In this document: positions 41,301-50,300 of the stretch, piece after piece | How positions within the stretch are numbered: position 1 is the stretch's first letter | Layout of the letters: every line of letters starts with the position of its first letter | Assembly: GCF_014356525.2 (NCBI RefSeq) | Contig: NC_052516.1 | Coordinates: forward strand, 21,284,257-21,348,256 | Length of the DNA: 64,000 nucleotides | Reading direction: 5' to 3' | Source of the DNA: Nilaparvata lugens | Taxonomy: Eukaryota; Arthropoda; Insecta; Hemiptera; Delphacidae | Program-made: the position numbers and the translations under genes | The notes under the pieces: model-generated | What the model saw: only the letters and a program-made list of their open reading frames with translations | Told to the model about the DNA's origin: nothing | The model's database searches: none

Positions 41301-44300
41301 GATGGAAATCGAAAACGGCTCTAACGATTTTGATTAAGTTTGAAATATAGAGTTTGTGATACGAGAATCATCATTTGGATTAGGACTCATGTCTAGGATA
41401 ACTCACTGAGGGAACTTAAAAATGATTAGGTACGGTAATAATATTCATCAACCGAGTAGCAGCTGACTGAGAGAGTTTTCCGTCGTCAGTTAAAAACAGT
41501 TGATCAAGAGAGTTTTTCATCGTCAGTTGAAAACAGCTGATCGAAAGAGTTTGCCATTGTCAGTTGAAAACGAGACAGATGTGTTGAGTCACCAAGTTTG
41601 TTGACGTCATTTTTTTGAAGTTATTGCATGATTCGAGAAAATGGTGCAGAGAGCAGCCGAGTGACAGCAACGCAACGCAAATTTGAATTTAAAACATAAA
41701 TGATTGCGGTAATATTAATCAGGTAAATGCTAAAGTAGTCAGTTTTAATATACCTGAGTAATTAAATTATAGCAATTCATTCACTTCTAAATTTCCATCT
41801 CTATGTCTTTGTACTTTCATCTCTGTTTCTTTGATATTGTTATCTTCATAGACGTGAAGTAGATAGATAAGGGTGGGTGTCTTCCATGAGTAAAATGAAA
41901 TGTCTATTTCCGACTTCTGCAGTTGAATACTTGTAGCTAGTAGTTCTGTGAACAGTAGACCTCGTACAGCATTTATAAACAGATCTCATTGTCAATATGT
42001 CACTTCAATTAGCCCTTCGGACATCGGAAAAACATCCAATGACTGATTGGCGTGTATTGACGATGACAATATTACCTGTTATAAATAAAACCGAGAGCAT
42101 TGCCAAGCTGTAATCATCAAAAGCTAATTTACAAACATGCCAACATACATATACAGACAAAAGCAAATCCCGTCGTTGAAACGTAGAAAAATCAATCATC
42201 AAAATATTATCATGAAAAAATAACATTTTCCCGCTATTTTGGGAAATGATAACTGTATATCTTCCAGTATTGAAAATGACATTCAAAATGAAAAACAATA
42301 CTGAATAATTTTATTATATTCAAAATTCTCAATGTTCGAGTAATTAACCCTCCAGTAGGCCTAGACTACATTCAACACAGTAGAACCTATATAATTTGTA
42401 GCTTACGGGACCAAGCATTTAATACGAATTTTGGAGGGTGACGAATTATATATCAAGCTCTGCAATATCGAGGCTGATAAAACAAAATACAAGAAAATTA
42501 TATCATTGATACTGATCCCATCTTTGCCCATAATTAATTCATAATATAGCCTCTATGAATGAATATTAGAAAATATTGTTGAATATTAATTTGACATACT
42601 TGTAAAAGATTTCAGAGATCAATACAACTGTTCAAGAGCGAGTTCTTCAACCAAGGGTGTCTCTAGTTATATTATTATATGTGAATCCATAGAACTTTAA
42701 AGTTCACTCCGTATGGGTAAATAATTAACAATCAGAATTCAAAATCCCTAAACTAATAATACCAATTACTATAACGTTAAAGGTATTGCTATCACAAGTT
42801 GTATTATCTAATACATATAGGCTATGTTGGAAACAAACAATACCTAGACAGGCAGACAGACATTAACGAAAGCGAGTTGATGTAAAATTTGTATATTAAT
42901 CAGCTGAATTCGGGGCATTAAGGACAGTATATGTGATTATTCTTAAATAGCATTAGCTGTTATGAATAAATGGGTAAATTGTGGTAATTGCATGCAATTA
43001 ATATTCCAGCTTACTAATGATAAATCACAACACCCTTTTTTCCAATTCACTTCATCAGTTGATGTGATTTTCGGTTTCCTCATCACTGGAGTTATTAGTT
43101 ACTGTAGCATAATTTTCGATGAACTCATTACTGGAGGTATCAGTTACTATGGCATATTAGTGTATTTATCTTTATGGGAATACTAATTACAGTGTTTTTG
43201 ATGACAAAACTACGAATTATAGAGAAGTTTCAGTGTACTCACTAATCTTGACAATTGACCTATTAAGTGAAGTTATTTTTGTTTTGTGTCAAGAAATTTA
43301 CTAATAGTTCTATTATTTAAGCTCCAAATAACTGCAGAAAAGAGAGACAACTGCACAAAATAGGAATGATATATAGGACTTATAAAATATATATAGGACT
43401 GATAAATAGGATTTATACAGTTACAAGATAAGTCATCGACTGATATTACTACGAAGAGGGATAGAAAAGAGTGATAGGTTTCAGAAATAAATTGTCAATG
43501 GTCTTGTTAAGAATAGCCTACATGTGGGGATTCATCAGAACAATACCATTGTTTGAAAACCAGTCAGCTCTGCGTAGTACAGTCCGTCCAAGAAGTATAA
43601 CCTGACTGTCTTGTTTTAGAAGTGTCAGAGATTTGATGTGTCTGACTTTGTCGTTTCTGTACGGATGTAAAAGTGTCCGGTTTTGGCGCCTAAGGCCAGT
43701 TTCACACGGCAGAGACCTCGCTCCTGGAATATCATATTATGGAAGATCATATTTCATATTTTGCAGCTCTCCTGTACTTTCACAGGATCTTACGAATAAG
43801 CCGACAGATCTAACAACTCCGCCGACGTTTGCTCAAAGTATATGACTCATCACTTTTTCTCAAAGTCTAACTTCCTTAAAAATATAGATAGAAGATTTCT
43901 GATTTCGGATTTGGATTCAGCGACCCCAAATTCTTTAAAGCGTAAGTCCCATTTTCAAAAATACCCGAAAACAAGGGAGTTATAGCTGTTTTTAATATAG
44001 CTTTCCATTATCATATGATTATATAGTACATACTAAGATAATAATACTCCTGCCTCACAAAGGGGCAGGCAAAGGTTTTAAGAAGTTTTTGAACACCTGA
44101 GAAGTTTATACATAAACATTTTTAATTTTTAAAAGTTCTAGTTTTCCAAAAAAGTATTGAACTATGAAAAGATGAATCCAAATATGAAATCATAAATCAT
44201 CTCCACTCATCACCCAATAAAATAGGAGGAAAAGGAATGTTGTACAGTAAAATTCACTGAATTTCAATTGTCATTCAACAATCCAATTTATCAGTTTCAA

Positions 44301-47300
44301 ATTGTTAAATATCACTTTAAATTCCCAGCAATTATTGACTATTTCTTTTTACAATCAGAAAAATCTATTATGAACATACAGTATAAACATTGTGCTGATC
44401 TGAATCGATCTATGGTAATAATAGGAATTGAAAGAATAGAAAATGTCATGGCATTCCAAGTAGTGATGTCTGTGTATTAGAACTGCTGAGTTGATAATGC
44501 ATACTGAAAAAAAGCCATGAATAGCTCAGACCAACCTGGCCTGTGATGAACCTGTATAAACAATTCATAGAATTCTTAGAATTCATAGGAACGGTAAAAA
44601 AATCAATTTTACGAAAATCGATGTACATGTAACTGGATTTAGAAGATCAATACGATAATGTTCTCTATCACAATTTAATCATAGAAATGTTTAAGTGAGA
44701 ACGTTGGGCGCAAACCTTCTGCCATGAGGAGACAAATGAATTTATGAAAAGCTTGAAAGCTTGAATAGTGATCTGATATTTGTTACACGTTTTTATTCTA
44801 AGACATAATATGTCTTAGACTAATTTTTAATGTTTCTTCAATCGGCAGGAAAACTTTGGTTTTTCAAAGTTATCTTACTCCCTTATTTTGGGGTATTTTC
44901 AGAAATCAAGATAAATAACCTACCAAATTTCCTACACGATTACAGTGTAAGTTGTATTATAATAGCTACAGTACTTACGTACTGTATAGTACAGTACCTG
45001 TTCGTTTTTACCGTATAATTATATGATAATAGAAAGCTTTATTAAAAAAAGCCATAACTTCCTTGTTTTCGGATATTTTCGAAAACAGGACTTACGCTTT
45101 AAAGAATTTGGGGTCGCTGAATCCAAATCCGAAATCAGAAATCTTCTATCTATATTTTTAAGGAAGTTGGACTTTGAGAAAAAGTGATGAGTCATATACT
45201 TTGAGCAAACGTCGGCATAGTTGTTAGATCTTGCCTCTGCTTGCCTCGAGGGGAAAAGACGTGACAAAACGAGGTTCCTGGATAGGAGTCACCATGTGAA
45301 AGACACGATTTGACTCAATGTACTTCGACAAAAAAACGTGAACACTGTTCAGTGTTCAAGTTGCACGTCTCCTATCGTGTGAAAGAGGCCTAACGCACAC
45401 GCCAATTCGAGACTCTTTCAAAACAGTCTTTCCCTGTCGCTGGCGTACGGTGTCGATGGATGAGATAGTCGCTGTCCACTCCTGTCAGGTTCTCGGTGTG
45501 TCGGAGGACTAAGGTGGCGCGTACCCGTAATATATACCAGAACATACCAACAAAAGTGTATACTACTCAATCTTCTCAGATTAAGATGGATTCAGTGATG
45601 ATGAATAGTCGCTACTTAACTCAGTAATAATTTTTAATAATAGAATAGAATAGAATATTTTATTTATTCAACACAGCAAAACAAAAAACATAATGCAGTT
45701 GAACATCGTCACTAAAATCTAACATTAATACACATCATTATTAATCCATTAGTATTTGAATAAATGCAATTTCTCAGTAATTTTGATTCAAATTTCAGTT
45801 CAATTCCAATGGAAATAAAATAACTTACAGGAAAATTCAAAGCACCCACTGTTCCCTCTGTTGCCAATATTTGCTGTGTGCAGAAGTATTCAGAGAATTG
45901 ATAATCTATTATTAATGTCATTTAATTGGCATTGATTATTTTTAAGATTCCCTTCAAACAAACAGCATTCCTTATAAATAGCACAAAAGCTTTCCATTCA
46001 AACATTGCTTCCAGCTTAGAGTAAATTTTACTATGCCACTATAGTGGTCAGCTCTTTTCAATGGTCCACTTAGCATACATAATGGAAGATGCATATTACC
46101 ATAGAGAAACAATAGCGTAAGTAGATATCCCATGGTATAGGGCGTTTATGTCGCAACTTTTACTGTTATCTCAAGCCGATTACTGCCGATTATTGTCGAT
46201 TTTTACTGTTTTGTTGGTGTGAGAGTGTATGAACAGCACAGAGACTACGAGCGTCACACAGCTTCACGGGAAAGAACTACTTGGACTATCGGCTTGAGAT
46301 AACAGTAAAAGTTGCGACATAAACGTCCCATACCATGGGATATCTACTTACGCTATTATTTCTCTATGATATTACATTCTCTCCTCATTCTAGCAGTTTA
46401 AAGTAAATCTCACTATAGCTCTATTATTTATCTCATTATTACTTATTTAGCCAATCTTTATTTCGCTTCATGTTTTGTCCTCTAAAGCAAAACAAATAAT
46501 GTTAAAATAAGTTGTTTTTCAAAGTGGATTTTCATAAGATTTTTTTATTTTGTATTTCAGCCGGTACAATGTTTTGTAATAATATTATGTTTTGCGAAAT
46601 AAATTAATTTTTGAATTGAATTTTAATTTACCTTATACCTTATACGCGGGTTTTTACAGCCTTCCCGGCCGTTTCTCGAACTCAACACGCCATCTGCCTC
46701 TATCTCTCCATACGTCTTGTTGGATGCCCCTGCTCATCATGGCCTCTTCTATGTTTTGCTGCTAAACCGTTCGTGGTCGTCCTCATTTCCTCCTCTCAGC
46801 CGGAATCCACTCATATACCTTCTTTGGTATGCAACTGGGGCTCATTCTTCTGAGATGTTCGTACCACTGGAGTTGTTTTTCCTCCACCTCATCCACCACT
46901 GACCTGTCCCATTTCATTTTCTCACCCTATCTCTCAAGGTCAGCTGGCAACATCTTCTCCAGTAATTCATCTCCATAGCCAATAATCTTTGTTCCAGTCT
47001 CTTGGTTAATGTCCATACTTCCGCCCCATAAGTTACACAGCTCATCACAATTGTTTTGAAAACCTGTTTCTTTACTCTTCCAGATATATCATCCGTCCAA
47101 AGTATTGGATGTAGCTTCCTGGTCAAAACTCTCCCCTTTGCAATCCTGAAATGGAGGTGTGGTCACGCAAGTGTAGAAGTATGGGTGTACTACTGAATGA
47201 AGAAATTTTAATTTGAAATTGAAAATATTTCCCTTTCTTCCTTCAATTTTTTCATGTAGCCTATCGATATGAATAATTATAAATAATTTGATAAATGAAT

Positions 47301-50300
47301 TCCGTTAACTTACTTGAATTTGGTGACTTCTGATACTGTCCAACCCCTCTCGAAAACATCAGTTAGTTTCAATTTATAGTTCAAATTCCGGCCTCCTCGT
47401 TTCTGTATCACTTCTTTGGCGAAAAATGGATCAAATGGAGCTATGTTTAGCTCAGGCAGGCCTGGAAATTTAAAAATAGTTTCAAAATTGAATAAACATT
47501 TTTATAAAAACAGATTAACCAAACCTTTTTTACAGATTATTATAGAATTATAAGTACCATACCATTATTTTTTGAGACACAACCGGTTTTAGCCAATCAT
47601 GCCATTATCAAGTGTTCAAATAAATTATTATTAGGAAGTAAATAAATATTTTTATCCTTCATATCCATAGATTGCTAGCCGACACATGTAACTTCATTAA
47701 TTTTAAAATATTATTAAATGAATGAACTTACTACATTACCCTATTGTTACATTTTTCAGAGACAAATTTGGACAATTGATTTGTCTCAAGTATCAATGAA
47801 CACAAGTGAAGAAAATATTGTAACCGAGAACTAAAATCATGAATGAGTTGTTGTAAAATCCTTGGGTCGGATTAGTAGGCTACTGATTTCTGTAGAGTAG
47901 TCTACTCCTGTAGCCTCTAGCCTACTTGACTCATTAAATCATCAATTTAATATTTAAATTACTGTATTAAATAATACTGATTGCCAGCTTTTTGGTAAAA
48001 CAGTTTTGTGCTATTCTATGACAAAAAATGTTTCAGAAATGTTGTCGTATAGATTTAATTTTTTTGAAAAAAATGTTGGACATTAGAGAAATTTCACAAT
48101 ATCAACTAGTTTTCAACCCTTTTTATATTTTTATGACATTACTTGTTGGAACGTGAAGTGACAAGAAGATAATTTGAAAAGGATACTAGTTGTTTCATTT
48201 CACAAAATAGTGAGTAGCCGTAAAATATAGCCTACCATATAGATAATGTATAATATATTACGAAAATATTACATAGGGTATAGAGAATACCTACTCGTAT
48301 GTATATGCACAGAATACAGCATTATAGTAAAATCACTTTACTTGTATGGGCTACTTTATTAAAATTAATAAAAACATGAATTAAATCTAAAACATGTATT
48401 ATTTTTTTATTTTAAACCTTGAAACTGTTTTAAAGTTGTAAAATGCTTTAAATAAAAAGAGTAGGTACTAGATATTTTATATTGTTTTTATTACCTTTAT
48501 AGTAGTTTTCTTTGGTACATGAACTAAACAGTACTTACCATAGGAAATTAAAACTTTCTTTCTGCAACTACTCAACCAGAAAATTTTGAAATTCTCTTCT
48601 TACCTGTTTTAAACCATGGCCTAACATCATTCAGCGCTTTTTTAATGCAGTTATCAAATTCCTTTGAGTACATTTTACATGATGAAAAGCGGCTAGCTGA
48701 AAAAAATAAAAATTATACATTAATGATTGGAATACATATTAATTAGTATTATTATTAGTTATTTTGTATTGCTCACTCTTGGTACAATAAGTGATATATG
48801 TAGAGGAGTTTCTATTACTTCTCCTTTTTCCTTCTTTTATATTTTATTACGGTATACTTGATATCTCGTATGTGAATATTAATTGATCTCTTTCATTGTA
48901 TCTGAATAGTCGATTTTTATCTACAACTTATTTTGTTTTATTGCAATTTCTAGCTATGAAGCTGAGCTTATTAGTTTTATAAATGGATATTAATTAACTT
49001 GAAATAGCTGACAGTTTTCCCATAAATCCTCGTTGTATAAGTTGAATACAACAAAATGACCGATCACAGATTTCCTTTCACGTCAGTAGGGAAGGATATA
49101 TCAAAGAGTAGTAACTTTATTATATTCCATATACAATTCGTCAAGGATGTATAGATTATGGTCTCTTGGTCCACATCATGTCGGTGTTTGAAACAACAAT
49201 ATAATGTGAGGATGTACTTGGATAAATAATAAATGTTATTGGGCTAGTAAGTAGCAATAATCTTCATGAATGATGTGCAGATTTCAGAGAAGGTCGAATA
49301 ACTTGACGGTAACATTTAGCAATGACTGGGCTCTATAAAAGATTCAAGTGAATCATAAATGGTATTGGAAATGTTAAAATTATTATCAAACAATTCATCA
49401 ATTGTTGATGAGAGTCTTCCTTATAGCACACCATAAACTACCTAACAGTTGGCATTATTACTGTTTCACTAAGTTGATTTACTCTATTGCTATATAGACT
49501 TCATTTATAACATATATTTCACATTCATGTACTTTTATCCACCTCTCATTACAATAATGCAATACCTACAGTATTATTTGCACAAACGTATTTGGCTATG
49601 CAATTTACACTAGTATTTCCTCTGGTATTTCCTGGTGCATTAGCAAGTTTTTATTGATCAATTTTATGAATCTGTTAAAATTTGTGACTCATAAGATGAA
49701 TCTGTTTGTTTCTTTGAAAGACTTGACATTTTAGTAGCTGTTTCTTATTCTGAGTTGCAAAAGATTTGTTCATCTCTTTGAACTTTTAACAATATTGTCC
49801 ATTGATAAAGAATGATTAATAATTTTCACTATGAATTTAAAAATCATGTCAGTGCTGGCCATTATTACAGAAGAAGATGTCAATTTAATTTTGTCTATGA
49901 GTTGTTATGAATTAAGGCTGTGCAAAGGCTGAAAATAAACTTTTTACTGGTGATATTTTTCAAAGTTTTTTTATTTGTATATCATCAAGCTATCAAAATG
50001 AAAAAGTTTTCTCAAGAAAACATTTTTCCGATCATTACTTTTTGAGATATGAGCGACTGATGTTTGAATTTTTGGGACAGAACATTTCAAATTCGGTATG
50101 ATATAAATCCATGAGATTTAGAGGATGTATCCTTCATGGTATTGTTGATCTAGTGAAACAAAAATTTTCTGAAATATCAATTTCTATGATAGTTATTCAA
50201 TTTACTAAAAATAACTCTTAGTTGAGTTATTTTTGGTAATTTGAATAACTTTTCCAAAAACTGATATTTTCAGAAAATTTTTGTTTTACTAGATCAACAA

